39,676 nucleotides of DNA from Myxococcales bacterium (GCA_019634385.1 JAHQVK010000206.1:1-39676); one strand, 5' to 3'; shown: positions 1 through 8,213, counted from the first letter of the stretch. Translations and numbers: made by a program. The notes: generated by a model not told the origin, from the sequence alone.

Positions 1-1774
1 CATCGCGCTGGTTCAGTTGCGAATAGTACGTCAGCTCGTCCAGATTCTTAGGCTCTGGATAGTGGCGTTCGATGTAGTTCAGATAGGTTTCGTATCCCTT
101 GTCCGTCTTGTCGTGGAAGCGGGCCCGACGATCACGTACGTCCAAAGCGAAAGGGTCCGGATGACCGGCGAGAATTTTACGCCAAGCCGATCGTCCCGGG
201 GCGGCCGCGAAGCCAAACTCGGAAGCAAAGCGGGCGGTGGAGTCTTGGTAGTGCACCCAATCTCCACGGCCGTGCCACACATCCCAGTAGTGCTGGTCAC
301 CAACGTCACCGTCATTGGCGTTGTTTCCGCCGATAGGTGAGGAGGGGATATAAGGACGAGTGGGATCTTCTTCGCTGAGTACCGCCGGCAGGACCTCGTT
401 GTAATGATGTTCGCCGTAGTAGCGCCCGGGTTGAGGCAGAGGCTCGTCCCATTTCGAATCCCACATGGTGAGGTTCTCATTGTTTCCACACCACAGGGCT
501 AGGCATGGATGATTCCGTAACCGTCGTATGTTTTCGGTAGCCTCCGAGCGGAGCGCGGTCTGGTCTGCGGGATCGTCGGGGACATAGGAGCAGGCAAAGG
601 GGAAATCTTGCCATACCAGCAAACCCATTTCATCACATAACTCATAGAAGGCATCACTTTCGTATAGGCCACCGCCCCAGATACGAATCATGTTCATGTT
701 CATGTCGAGGGCGCGCTCGAGTTGTTTGCGCAGCCGGGGACGGTCAACGAGGGAGGGAAAGCTGTGGTCTGGAATCCAGTTGGCACCTACTGCCCACAAC
801 GCCTGACCGTTGACTTGAAACGCAAAGGTCTCACCACGGGTGTCCGGATTACGCTCCAAAGAGATGGTTCGGAGCCCGATACGCTGATGCCGTTGATCCA
901 GAACGGACGGGTTGTTGCCTGGGGTGTGGCCGGTGGGAAGAAGCACGGATTCAACCGTATAGAGTTCTTGGGATCCAAGGCCGGTGGGCCACCACAAGCG
1001 CGGATGCAGGATTTCGTGGGTTTGTCCATCAGCGAGCCAGCACCCGTTGATACGGTGGTAGACGTCCCCTTCACCTTCCACCTCAGCGTGACAGCTCAAT
1101 TCGAAGGCGCCGCTCGCGAGCGGATGCTGCTTCACCCAAACGTCAATCAGACGCGAGCGGAACTCTAGGAGGTGGACCGGTTGCCAGATGCCGGCAGAGC
1201 AGAGCCTCGGTCCCCAGTCCCATGAAAACATGTACTGGGCTTTGCGGAGGAAAGCGCGCTCGGGAAAGCGGGCGACGTTGTCCGGTAGACCCTCTCGGCC
1301 GAAAAAACTCAACCGCCGGGCCCTGCCAACCGCCGGAGCGGATTCGAAGCGCAGCATGACTTCGTTGATCCCAGGGCGTAGATGCTCACTCACGTCCAGC
1401 TCAAGTGCTTGGAACATATTGTCGTGGCGAGCGAGGGCCTGGTCATTGAGGAACACCGTGCATACGGTATCTACACCGTTGAAGCGCAGCACCCGCTTTG
1501 GAAGATTGGGGGTCATCGAGGCATGAAAACGCAGCCGATAGATCCACGTGGCTTCATCGATCCATTGGCAGCCGAGCTCACCCAGCCCCTCGAAGGGGTC
1601 GACGATGACCCCATGGCGGCAGAGGTCAAGGTGTACGTAACCAGGGACTTGAGCCGGTAACCACTCGAGCTGAGTGTATCCTAATTTTCGGGGCTGACCG
1701 TTTGGTAAAAGCCAGGCTTCATCCGCGAGTTCCCAGCCTACATCGAGGGAGGTTTTTTTTACGCAGTGGCTCAC
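1..1774 (-). CDS. Beta-mannosidase, GH2 family (3' end beyond window)
   Basis: Reading the minus strand from a GTG at 1774 gives about 591 codons with no stop to the window edge, so the C-terminus is missing. Glycoside hydrolase family 2 beta-mannosidases release mannose from the non-reducing end of beta-mannosides. Visible motifs: an N-terminal sugar-binding domain (about residues 1-330), then the core motifs IRIWGGGLYE, CDEMGLLVWQDFP and WCGNNE, with acid/base Glu at about 433, and SEFG, with the nucleophile Glu at about 519. These positions fit the known spacing in characterised GH2 beta-mannosidases such as Cellulomonas fimi Man2A. The GTG is preceded in frame by a TAG and by a purine-rich GGGGGA about 12 nt upstream; the next ATG is deep inside the domain. 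No signal peptide is visible, so it is probably cytoplasmic. The GH3 gene nearby suggests a shared role in plant or algal polysaccharide use, which is inference. Confidence 0.92.
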   Translation of the reverse strand, partial: MSHCVKKTSLDVGWELADEAWLLPNGQPRKLGYTQLEWLPAQVPGYVHLDLCRHGVIVDPFEGLGELGCQWIDEATWIYRLRFHASMTPNLPKRVLRFNGVDTVCTVFLNDQALARHDNMFQALELDVSEHLRPGINEVMLRFESAPAVGRARRLSFFGREGLPDNVARFPERAFLRKAQYMFSWDWGPRLCSAGIWQPVHLLEFRSRLIDVWVKQHPLASGAFELSCHAEVEGEGDVYHRINGCWLADGQTHEILHPRLWWPTGLGSQELYTVESVLLPTGHTPGNNPSVLDQRHQRIGLRTISLERNPDTRGETFAFQVNGQALWAVGANWIPDHSFPSLVDRPRLRKQLERALDMNMNMIRIWGGGLYESDAFYELCDEMGLLVWQDFPFACSYVPDDPADQTALRSEATENIRRLRNHPCLALWCGNNENLTMWDSKWDEPLPQPGRYYGEHHYNEVLPAVLSEEDPTRPYIPSSPIGGNNANDGDVGDQHYWDVWHGRGDWVHYQDSTARFASEFGFAAAPGRSAWRKILAGHPDPFALDVRDRRARFHDKTDKGYETYLNYIERHYPEPKNLDELTYYSQLNQRD

Positions 1775-2029
1775 AGTGATTAACTATCCCCCAGATGACT
1801 GACTGTAACCTCATAATCTTGGAGATGCCGTTGCCCACTGGTCTATGAAAAGTGTGACCGGGCCCTGCGCCAACAACCATCCGGTATCAAGGGTATATGT
1901 GCTTATTGAGATGAACGACTTGCTGGGCTTAGCTTAGCAGTATGGGCTCGGCGTGTTCTGGTACGGATTCAGCGACTGTTGGAAGGTCTTTATTGATGAG
2001 CTTCTGAACGTCGACCTTGGCTTATGGGA

Positions 2030-2210
2030 TAGTTGAGCCGGTTGATTTGGCCATGTGTGTAGCTATCGAGGCAGGCTTTTCGAGAAACGCTCTGACGACG
2101 AGGCGAGCGTACCAGTCGGTACGTGACCGAGGAGAGACTTTTTGTGGTCAGGACTTTTCACGGAAAGACCGGCCCATAGATGCGTGCAGGGCTAGATCAA
2201 CCGGCTGCTA
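2030..2210. repeat. Family B long-hairpin repeat, copy 1
   Basis: An imperfect palindrome of about 180 bp. The left end (TAGTTGAGCCGGTTGATTT) is the inverse complement of the right end (GATCAACCGGCTGCTA), and the centre carries the GGTACG..CGTACC-type stem. Closely similar copies lie at 29848-30026 and 35589-35767, a left-truncated one at 14129-14251 and a right-end fragment at 6520-6569. Its right terminal TA is also the left end of the adjoining family C repeat. No coding potential is evident. Confidence 0.85.
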
Positions 2211-2363
2211 GGGGCGTGTCTTTAAGCTCCGGACCGCGTTCTGACTTGTTTCCTGCGTGTGTGAGGGGTCGGTGGCTTCGCCCCCCTTTCGGGCTGTGGA
2301 AGACCCCTTACAAACGCGGGCTACGGCGTCATCTCTGCAGCCGTCGGTTGAAGACACGCCCTC
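2209..2363. repeat. Family C long-hairpin repeat, copy 1
   Basis: A palindromic repeat beginning TAGGGGCGTGTCTTTAAG and ending in the complementary GACACGCCCT. Inside are the family hallmarks CTCCGGACCGCGTTCTGAC and AAACGCGGGCTACGGCGTC. It abuts family B with a shared TA. Other copies are at 26710-26990 (interrupted by family A), 36368-36550 and 39570 to the window end, with a partial at 36551-36656 and a 63 bp mini version at 30059-30121. Confidence 0.83.
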
Positions 2364-2449
2364 ATTGAATATGTTCGGCAAAGCAGCTTAAGTGCAGTTT
2401 GTAACTCATTGAATATGTTTGGCAAAGCGGCTTAGGTGCGGTTTGTACC
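2362..2449. repeat. 44 bp tandem direct repeat upstream of the ProX-like gene
   Basis: Two adjacent units (2362-2405 and 2406-2449) share TCATTGAATATGTT, GGCAAAGC and GTTTGTA with few differences. A degenerate third copy of the 3' half (AAAGCAGTCAGGTGCGGC, TTGTAACTC) lies at 3197-3229, on the other side of the gene and the family D repeat. Confidence 0.8.
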
Positions 2450-2469
2450 AAAATCTGAGAACTTAACTT

Positions 2470-3009
2470 ATGCTCGGTAGCGAAATTTTGTCTAAACTTC
2501 CTGACCGTCCGCTCGAAAAAGCTGAGCTGCTGGAACTGCTCACTGAGTTGGGAATACAAACGTCAACGCTTGAGCATCAGCCGTTGTTTACGGTGGCAGA
2601 CTCCACCGGTGTTCAGGAGCAACTGGCGGGCGGGCATACGAAGAATCTGTTTCTGAAAGACAAAAAGGGTCAGTATTTTCTACTGACCGCTGAACAGGAT
2701 ACTCAGGTCAACCTCAAGACGTTGCACAAGCTGCTGGGCGGTTCGAGCCGTTTTTCGTTTGGCAAGCCTGAAGCTCTGTTGGAGCTGCTTGGCGTCATTC
2801 CCGGTTCGGTGACCGCATTCGGTATTGTCAACGACCGTGAAGGTCGGGTGAAATTTGCCCTGGATTCACGTCTGATGCGCCATGAAATCATCAATTGCCA
2901 TCCGCTTTCCAATGAGGCGACAACCAGCATCAAACGCGAGGATTTGCTGGTATTTGCAAAAATCACCGGGCATGAAGCTCAGATTGTTGATCTGGCTCAA
3001 GAGGTCTAG
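2470..3009 (+). CDS. YbaK/ProX-type aminoacyl-tRNA deacylase (prolyl-tRNA editing)
   Basis: A 179-residue protein of the YbaK/EbsC deacylase superfamily, ProX/PrdX (ProXp-ala) type. Known members hydrolyse alanine mis-charged on tRNA(Pro) by prolyl-tRNA synthetase. Visible features: the family segment GGHTKNLFLKDKKGQYFLL at about residues 54-72, containing the conserved Lys pair around NLFLKD; SFGKPEAL; and the GSVTAFGIVND stretch with the downstream HPLSN motif at about 144-148. The length is full for the family. The gene is isolated, flanked by 44 bp direct repeats upstream and a family D repeat downstream, and its TAG stop lies inside the terminal CTAG of that repeat. No strong ribosome-binding site is seen before the ATG. 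The repeat-flanked, stand-alone setting fits acquisition by transfer, but this is not shown. Editing specificity is not proven by sequence. Confidence 0.85.
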   Translation: MLGSEILSKLPDRPLEKAELLELLTELGIQTSTLEHQPLFTVADSTGVQEQLAGGHTKNLFLKDKKGQYFLLTAEQDTQVNLKTLHKLLGGSSRFSFGKPEALLELLGVIPGSVTAFGIVNDREGRVKFALDSRLMRHEIINCHPLSNEATTSIKREDLLVFAKITGHEAQIVDLAQEV

Positions 3010-3184
3010 CAGGCCATCGGAAAAGTGCGTTAGGCGCTTCGCGGGTCCTTTTTCCGTGGAACGTCCGGACCGGCTTCGCCTTTCATCGGTTGCATAGGCC
3101 CGTTATGCGCCCTCTTCATCCGGAGCGTTCCCCGGAAAAGAACCTTCGCGGATCACCCATCCCACTTCTCCGATGGCCTGCTAG
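3006..3184. repeat. Family D long-hairpin repeat, copy 1
   Basis: Exactly 179 bp, bounded by CTAGCAGGCCATCGGA and its inverse complement TCCGATGGCCTGCTAG. Internal inverted arms include TTCCGTGGAACG / CGTTCCCCGGAA, and a hairpin tip lies near GGTTGCATAGGC. The second copy (26991-27169) is also 179 bp and about 94% identical by eye. The left terminal CTAG provides the TAG stop codon of the ProX-like gene. Confidence 0.87.
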
Positions 3185-3297
3185 CACCACAACGGTCAGG
3201 AAAGCAGTCAGGTGCGGCTTGTAACTCGGGGCGAAAACCCCAGTTTTGAACAAGACCCATACTCGTGCCCATCGGTCACCCAAGTTGTTGGAATAGT

Positions 3298-3411
3298 TAC
3301 AGCAAAGAGTACTTGCATTGATTCAGCAAGAATCAACAAGGGGTCGCGCAGCGGGGCATAGCCCGGCGTAGAAGCAGAAACTTGGGTTCAACCCAAATGA
3401 TTTCTGCTGCA
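3298..3411 (-). mobile_element. Family A cloverleaf MITE-like element, copy 1
   Basis: A 114 bp element starting TACAGCAAAG and ending TTTCTGCTGCA, in reverse orientation relative to the best copy at 25367-25480. Its three internal palindromes are TTGATTC..GAATCAA-like, GCGGGGCATAGCCCGGC and CTTGGGTTCAACCCAA. The right end has CA where the other copies have TA. Confidence 0.85.
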
Positions 3412-3573
3412 TTCCCGAAGGGATGCAGCCGTAAAATCAGATGCAAATGTCGCGGCTTCTATGTCGATCGAAGAGGGGTGTAACCGGACGCTGCACCAGC
3501 ATAGGAACGACAATAGTTCCACCCCGTCCTTACAGACCGGCCGGAGCAGTAATCATCGGTCCTGGTGGTTATA

Positions 3574-3687
3574 TACAGCAAAGACCACTTGAATTGATTC
3601 TGTAAGAATCACCGAGGGGTCGCGCAGCGGGGCATAGCCCGGCGTAGGAGCAGGCACTTGGATAGAACCCAAGTGATTTCTGCCGTA
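3574..3687 (-). mobile_element. Family A cloverleaf MITE-like element, copy 2
   Basis: 114 bp, from TACAGCAAAGACCACTTGAA to TTTCTGCCGTA, with the same three internal palindromes as copy 1 and in the same orientation. Copies 1 and 2 lie only about 160 bp apart upstream of the GH3 gene. Confidence 0.85.
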
Positions 3688-3835
3688 TACCGGTGGGTGC
3701 TTAGTGTTGAAGTCACGTAGTACCGAGGGGGAAGGGTTGCCTCATGATGCAGCACGGTGATTCAAGGTTTTCCATGTACCGAACTGACAGTGGCGCTTAA
3801 TCGACCACGCAACATCGAGTATGTAAGCGAGACAC

Positions 3836-6229
3836 ATGCGGATCATATTTTTTATGGCCCTTACCTACGGAGTTTGTGCGGTCACCGGCTGTATTAACCA
3901 CCCGAAGGCTGTCACCTCGCCAGCCCAACTTAACACTCAGGAAGATAAGTCTTCTCCTCTGGCGGACAAAAATATGTCCCCTGAAGACCGAGCACAGCAC
4001 TTGGTTGGGCAATTAAGCCTTCCGCAGAAGATACAACTAGTGACGGGTGTCGGATTTTCCCTGGAAACTGGAGGGTCTAGCCTAGTACCCGGTGCCGCGG
4101 GTGCGACCTACGCAGTGCCACAGCTAGGTATACCATCCATTGTACTCGCTGACGGTCCCGCTGGTGTTCGTATTAATCCCAAACGGGCCAATGACCCCCG
4201 AAGCTATTATGCCACCGCCTTCCCGGTAGCAACGGTACTAGCCTCAACCTGGAACACGGGCTTGGTTGAAGAAGTTGGCACCGCCATGGGTAACGAAGCT
4301 AAAGCCTACGGCGTAGATATATTGTTGGGGCCGGGCATGAATATTCAAATGAATCCCCTCGGCGGCCGAAACTATGAGTATTTTTCGGAGGATCCATTGG
4401 TGACCGGGAAGATGGCGGCAGCCATTGTGAGGGGTGTCCAAAGTCGCGGAGTAGGAGCAACAGTTAAGCATTTTGTAGCTAACAATCTAGAGACCAATCG
4501 CTTGGTACTTAATGCAGAGATCGATGAGCGTGCACTACGGGAAATTTATCTCAAGGGGTTTGAAATTGCGGTGCGGGAGAGCAAACCTTGGGCGGTTATG
4601 AGTTCGTACAATAAGCTGAACGGTACATATACTTCTCAGAATAAGTCTCTTCTTATAGATATACTACGAGATGAGTGGGGGTTTGATGGGATGATCATGA
4701 CCGATTGGTTTTCGGGTGATGACTCTGGAGCCCAAATGACAGCGGGCAACGATCTTCTCATGCCCGGGGTTGACAGGAACCGAGAAGAAATTCGGCAAGC
4801 GCTTCAAGATGGGAGCCTTTCCGAAGCTGATATAGATCGGAACCTGGTCAATATTTTGGGCGTGGTTTTCCGCTCTCTGAAGGCCTCCAACTATGAGTTC
4901 GATAATAATCCGGATCTCCAAGCTAATGCTGGTTTTGCCCGGCAAGCGGCAACCGAGGGTGTAGTTTTGCTCAAGAATACTAACAAAACGCTGCCCATAC
5001 CCGGTCGTTCGAAGGTGGCTGTTTTTGGTATAACATCTTATGACGTGATTTCTGGAGGCACAGGAAGTGGAGATGTGAATGAAGCGTACACGGTTTCTCT
5101 AGTTCAGGCCTTGGAATCCCAACAGTTTGTCCTGAACGCAGATCTCAAAAAGCAGTATGAGACCTATCTTCAGAAAGAGAAAGCTAAACGGCCTCCACGA
5201 AAGAACTTTTTTGATCCCCATCCATCGATTCCAGAGATGAAAATTTCTGCCCAGGCCGCTCGTCGTTGGGCTAAGAGTGCGGACATTGCGATCTTTACTC
5301 TTGGGCGTAATTCTGGTGAGTTCAATGATCGTAAGATTGCAGGAGACTTTGATCTTACACCGGTTGAGCACAAAACTATAAATATTATTAGTAAGGCCTT
5401 TCACCGGGCAGGCAAAAAAGTTGTTGCGCTACTAAACATAGGTAATGTCATTGAAACCGCATCCTGGAAAGACAAGGTGGACGCAATTGTTGTTCCTTGG
5501 CAAGGAGGACAAGAGGCGGGCAATGCGATGGCTGATGTACTGTCTGGTGCGGTGAATCCATCAGGCAAACTCCCGGTCACATTTCCGAACCGGTACGCGG
5601 ATGTACCATCCGCCAAGAATTTTCCGGGAAGAGTCCTGAGTGAGACGATTCTTGATAACCCCTATGTCCCGCAATTTCCGAGAGGGATGGAATCTGAAAT
5701 GAGGTATCTTGATAGCGTCTTTGTTGGGTACCGGTACTATGATTCATTCAAGAAAGATGTATCTTATCCATTTGGTTGCGGACAATCTTATACTCAATTT
5801 ACATTGAGCGATCTTATGGTCACGATGGAGGATAACAGCCAGGGCCGTATTGACCTTAAAGTCACCAATACCGGTTCTGTGGCCGGCAAGGAAGTGGTGC
5901 AACTTTACGTGACTGCTCCGCAATCGGGTCGTCTGCAGAAACCAAAGCATGAACTAAAGGCATTTCAAAAAACGCGATTATTGGCGGCTAATGAAAGCCA
6001 AGACGTACATCTGAACCTATCAGCTGAGAGCTTGGCTTCGTTTGATGACAAGCTTCATCAATGGGTTGTAGAGCCGGGTGAATATATGATTCGAGCTACA
6101 AATTGCTCAAGGAATCCCGGTGTATCGAGTAAGATTTCGGTTGGGAATGAGCAAACAACATCACCATCGCTCACACCATTGCCCCCGTCCCAGTCCATTT
6201 TGTCTCCCTATATTCAGAGCTCGAATTGA
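3836..6229 (+). CDS. Beta-glucosidase-like glycoside hydrolase family 3 lipoprotein
   Basis: A 797-residue GH3 enzyme, expected to release glucose or a related sugar from the non-reducing end of beta-glycosides. The N-terminus is a lipoprotein signal (hydrophobic run to the lipobox AVTGC, Cys at about 19), so it is probably anchored in the periplasm or outer membrane. Domains: the (beta/alpha)8 barrel at about 50-360 with the KHF motif and the nucleophile Asp290 in GMIMTDW; the alpha/beta sandwich at about 375-600 with the acid/base candidate Glu495 in SGEFNDRK; and a C-terminal fibronectin-III-like domain at about 660-780 (GKEVVQLYV). Length and order match bacterial beta-glucosidases; exact substrate specificity is not readable. 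The gene is monocistronic, preceded by two family A elements and followed by a repeat-rich non-coding kilobase. Confidence 0.93.
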   Translation: MRIIFFMALTYGVCAVTGCINHPKAVTSPAQLNTQEDKSSPLADKNMSPEDRAQHLVGQLSLPQKIQLVTGVGFSLETGGSSLVPGAAGATYAVPQLGIPSIVLADGPAGVRINPKRANDPRSYYATAFPVATVLASTWNTGLVEEVGTAMGNEAKAYGVDILLGPGMNIQMNPLGGRNYEYFSEDPLVTGKMAAAIVRGVQSRGVGATVKHFVANNLETNRLVLNAEIDERALREIYLKGFEIAVRESKPWAVMSSYNKLNGTYTSQNKSLLIDILRDEWGFDGMIMTDWFSGDDSGAQMTAGNDLLMPGVDRNREEIRQALQDGSLSEADIDRNLVNILGVVFRSLKASNYEFDNNPDLQANAGFARQAATEGVVLLKNTNKTLPIPGRSKVAVFGITSYDVISGGTGSGDVNEAYTVSLVQALESQQFVLNADLKKQYETYLQKEKAKRPPRKNFFDPHPSIPEMKISAQAARRWAKSADIAIFTLGRNSGEFNDRKIAGDFDLTPVEHKTINIISKAFHRAGKKVVALLNIGNVIETASWKDKVDAIVVPWQGGQEAGNAMADVLSGAVNPSGKLPVTFPNRYADVPSAKNFPGRVLSETILDNPYVPQFPRGMESEMRYLDSVFVGYRYYDSFKKDVSYPFGCGQSYTQFTLSDLMVTMEDNSQGRIDLKVTNTGSVAGKEVVQLYVTAPQSGRLQKPKHELKAFQKTRLLAANESQDVHLNLSAESLASFDDKLHQWVVEPGEYMIRATNCSRNPGVSSKISVGNEQTTSPSLTPLPPSQSILSPYIQSSN

Positions 6230-6231
6230 TT

Positions 6232-6291
6232 TCGGACTTAGTGATATGAGTTCCGGCCTGGCGATATGAGTTTGGACTTGGATGTAAGCTG
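6232..6291. repeat. 20 bp tandem repeat, three units
   Basis: Three consecutive 20 bp units start right after the GH3 stop codon. Units 1 and 2 share GGC/ACTT and end in GATATGAGT; unit 3 (TTGGACTTGGATGTAAGCTG) is degenerate. Confidence 0.6.
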
Positions 6292-6424
6292 GCCGGAGTG
6301 AAATGCTCGGAAAAGGTAGCTACCCGCAAAGTGCAATTGAGTTGAGCATCTAGCTTAGCTCATTGCACATGGGGGCTCTACCGCGCAGCCAAGAGGAGGA
6401 GGTCTCCTATTGTGGTAGCTTGAC

Positions 6425-6519
6425 TACAGCAGAAATCACTTTGGTTGAACCCAAGTTCCCGCTTCTCCGCTGGGCAATGCCCCGCTGCACGACCCGTTGC
6501 TGATTCTTAGAGAATCACC
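6425..6519 (+). mobile_element. Family A element, copy 3, right end replaced
   Basis: It begins TACAGCAGAAATCACTTTGG and keeps the CTT.GGTTGAACCCAAG arm, the GGGCAATGCCC arm and the GATTCTTAGAGAATC arm. It then loses the expected TTTCTGCTGTA end. The sequence changes abruptly at about 6520 into the right end of family B. Confidence 0.75.
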
Positions 6520-6569
6520 AAAAAGCCTGGCTCTATAGCTACACACATGGCCACATCAACAGGCTGTTA
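6520..6569. repeat. Family B right-end fragment fused to family A
   Basis: AAAAGCCTGGCTCTATAGCT followed by ACACACATGG and CATCAACAGGCTGTTA matches the last 50 bp of family B (compare 35718-35767). It is joined directly to the truncated A copy. Confidence 0.72.
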
Positions 6570-6740
6570 AGTATGGCCGTTTGCTGTCGACACAGTCGAG
6601 AGCAGTTCCATGTGCACAAGACTCCAGTGGACCACGTAGTGTGGTAGCTGGGGACAAGCTTGGACCGCAATCTAGGTGATACCTGCTGGTTGATCTACCT
6701 TGAGGGCCAGTATTAGCTCCTCACTGGCTCTCTTCGGACA

Positions 6741-6978
6741 CCAGACTGATCATGATCAGCTTCTGACCTGCTCTGGTAGAACAAAAGTCGATCGCGATCA
6801 ACTTTTGACCTGCTCTGGTCGGACACAAAGCTGATCACGATCAACTTCTGACCTGCTCTTGTCGGACACAAAGCCGATCACGATCAACTTCTGACCTGCT
6901 CCGGTAGAACAAAAGTCGATCACGATCAACTTCTGACCTGCCCTGGTAGAACACCAGTCGATTTGATCAACTTTCGTG
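6741..6978. repeat. Six-unit array of GATC palindromes at 42-43 bp period
   Basis: Six near-identical units have GATC-N2-GATC cores starting at 6748, 6790, 6833, 6876 and 6918, plus a degenerate one at 6960. Spacings are 42, 43, 43, 42 and 42 bp, i.e. four helical turns. Each core is wrapped in an inverted repeat of the form AAGTyGATC-NN-GATCAACTT. The spacer CTGACCTGCTCTGGT is conserved. The array holds 11 GATC sites and lies about 250 bp upstream of dprA. A binding site for a DNA-binding protein is inferred; no known site was recognised. Confidence 0.85.
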
Positions 6979-7229
6979 CAATGGGGAAGTTTATTCCCAA
7001 CGGCCCTTTTTTTGTCTCACCACGTTGATGAAACTATGGCCGGCAAAGTTGTGACCGTAGCGTTGGGGCCGTTGGGCCTCGAGGTAGTTAAGGCCTTGAG
7101 CGAACGGGACTCTCCCCCAAAGCCACAGCTATACAGTATCGCGTAGAATAGCTGCCATCGGTGTTCGAAATGATTTTCAAATGTTTCGTAGTTGTCCATC
7201 GCAGAGGATGAGGGACATATCTATCCGGG
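6979..7229. other. Leader region of dprA
   Basis: There is no convincing gene. A 36-codon frame at 7034-7144 (starting MAGKVVTVALGPLGLEVV) has a faint resemblance to an NAD(P)-binding Rossmann start and could be a gene remnant; it is too short to call. A polypyrimidine run CCCTTTTTTT lies at about 7005-7014. Confidence 0.4.
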
Positions 7230-8159
7230 ATGGAAGAGGTGCATCGAGTGCATCAGGGTGATATAGGATATCCCAAACGACTGGCCATGTTAGGGCGAGC
7301 GGCACCGGGTGAGATCTATATTCGTGGTGGATGGTGGGTGCCCGAGCCGCTGGCGGTAGGCATTGTGGGGGCACGAAAGGCTAGTGAAGCAGGGAGAGAT
7401 TGGAGTTTTCGATTGGCTAAGCTTGCTGGTCAGCATGGGTTGGCAGTGGTCAGTGGCGGCGCTTTTGGCATCGATAGGGCGGCCCATGAAGGTGCGCTGG
7501 CCGGAAAGGCCCGGACTGCAGTGGTGTTACCTAGTCCGGTGGATGCACCAGTGCCTTATGCTCATCGCGGATTGTTTATGGACGTTCTAGCCCACGGAGG
7601 CACGTTGTTATCGGAGCATGGGGTGCGTCTTCGTCACCGGGCTCCGTTTGCCACCCGTAATCGATTGATAGCCGCCCTCAGTGATGTGGTTGTGGTGGTC
7701 GAAGCCGGGGAGCGGTCGGGCACTCGTCATACTGTCAAATGGAGCCAACGGCTAGGACGGTTGGTGGGCTTTGTCCGATGGGCCGACGATGACTCTCGGG
7801 GTGCAGGCGGACGAGCGGTAGGTGGTGCTTGGCGAGTATCCACCGTTGAAGAAATCCTACGGGTCTTTGGTGACATGGGATCACTCAATGCGAAGGCGTT
7901 TTCTTCGAGGCGCTTATCCACACAGAGCGCCCGCTCCGAGGCTCGAATCCGCCCATCCAAGGAGGTGGCTACGCCTGATGTAGAGTTAACACCGGAGCGA
8001 GCGGCCTTGCTGAAGGCTCTTTGTGCTCCAGCGACCTTTGATGGGCTGATGCGCCACCTCGGTGTGAGTGCGGAAGTCCTCACCCGGCAGTTACTGGAAG
8101 CGGAGATGTCCGGCGAGGTAGAGCGAGCTGGAGGACGCTGGCGACGCTGCCGTTCATGA
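7230..8159 (+). CDS. dprA: DNA-processing protein DprA
   Basis: A 309-residue DprA/Smf protein. In the known family DprA binds incoming single-stranded DNA and loads RecA during natural transformation. The Rossmann-like core is visible: VGIVGARKASEAG at about 43-55, SGGAFGIDRAAHEGAL at about 75-90, GGTLLSEHG, the ATRNRLIAALSD motif, VVVEAGERSGTRHT and a final GR. A C-terminal winged-helix-like region follows at about 250-305. It lacks the N-terminal SAM-like extension of longer DprA proteins. The first ATG is used; an AGGG-type sequence lies 15 nt upstream, which is far for a ribosome-binding site. It heads a conserved housekeeping run; topA, which commonly follows dprA, is absent and trmFO comes next. 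Confidence 0.92.
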   Translation: MEEVHRVHQGDIGYPKRLAMLGRAAPGEIYIRGGWWVPEPLAVGIVGARKASEAGRDWSFRLAKLAGQHGLAVVSGGAFGIDRAAHEGALAGKARTAVVLPSPVDAPVPYAHRGLFMDVLAHGGTLLSEHGVRLRHRAPFATRNRLIAALSDVVVVVEAGERSGTRHTVKWSQRLGRLVGFVRWADDDSRGAGGRAVGGAWRVSTVEEILRVFGDMGSLNAKAFSSRRLSTQSARSEARIRPSKEVATPDVELTPERAALLKALCAPATFDGLMRHLGVSAEVLTRQLLEAEMSGEVERAGGRWRRCRS

Positions 8160-8213
8160 CCTGAGCGGTCTGAAGCTTGACCGTTGATGTTCACCGGCGG
8201 AAGACCCCTTCTG

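Larger units (their letters stand above)
3185..3835. other. Non-coding interval before the GH3 gene
   Basis: This 650 bp interval holds the degenerate 44 bp repeat remnant (3197-3229), a small GGGG..CCCC hairpin at about 3227-3240 and two family A elements. I see no convincing gene. The stretch between the A copies (3412-3573) carries no recognisable element. A promoter for the GH3 gene is expected near 3690-3820, but I cannot point to clear -35/-10 boxes. Confidence 0.55.

Noticed and set aside
722..1660. Plus-strand open frames across the first 1.7 kb
   Set aside because: They are antisense to a continuous minus-strand frame with clear GH2 motifs and catalytic residues.
3020..3045. GTTAGGC in family D as an integron attC core
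   Set aside because: The matching GCCTAAC-type partner at the other end is missing, the element has CTAG-bounded perfect ends unlike attC, and no integron integrase is present.
6741..6978. CRISPR array
   Set aside because: Both the palindromic units and the spacers are conserved between repeats, the spacing is too regular for unique spacers, and no cas genes are nearby.
7034..7144. Small frame starting MAGKVVTVALGPLGLEVV upstream of dprA
   Set aside because: Only 36 codons; the resemblance to a Rossmann-fold start is weak and no continuation is visible in other frames.
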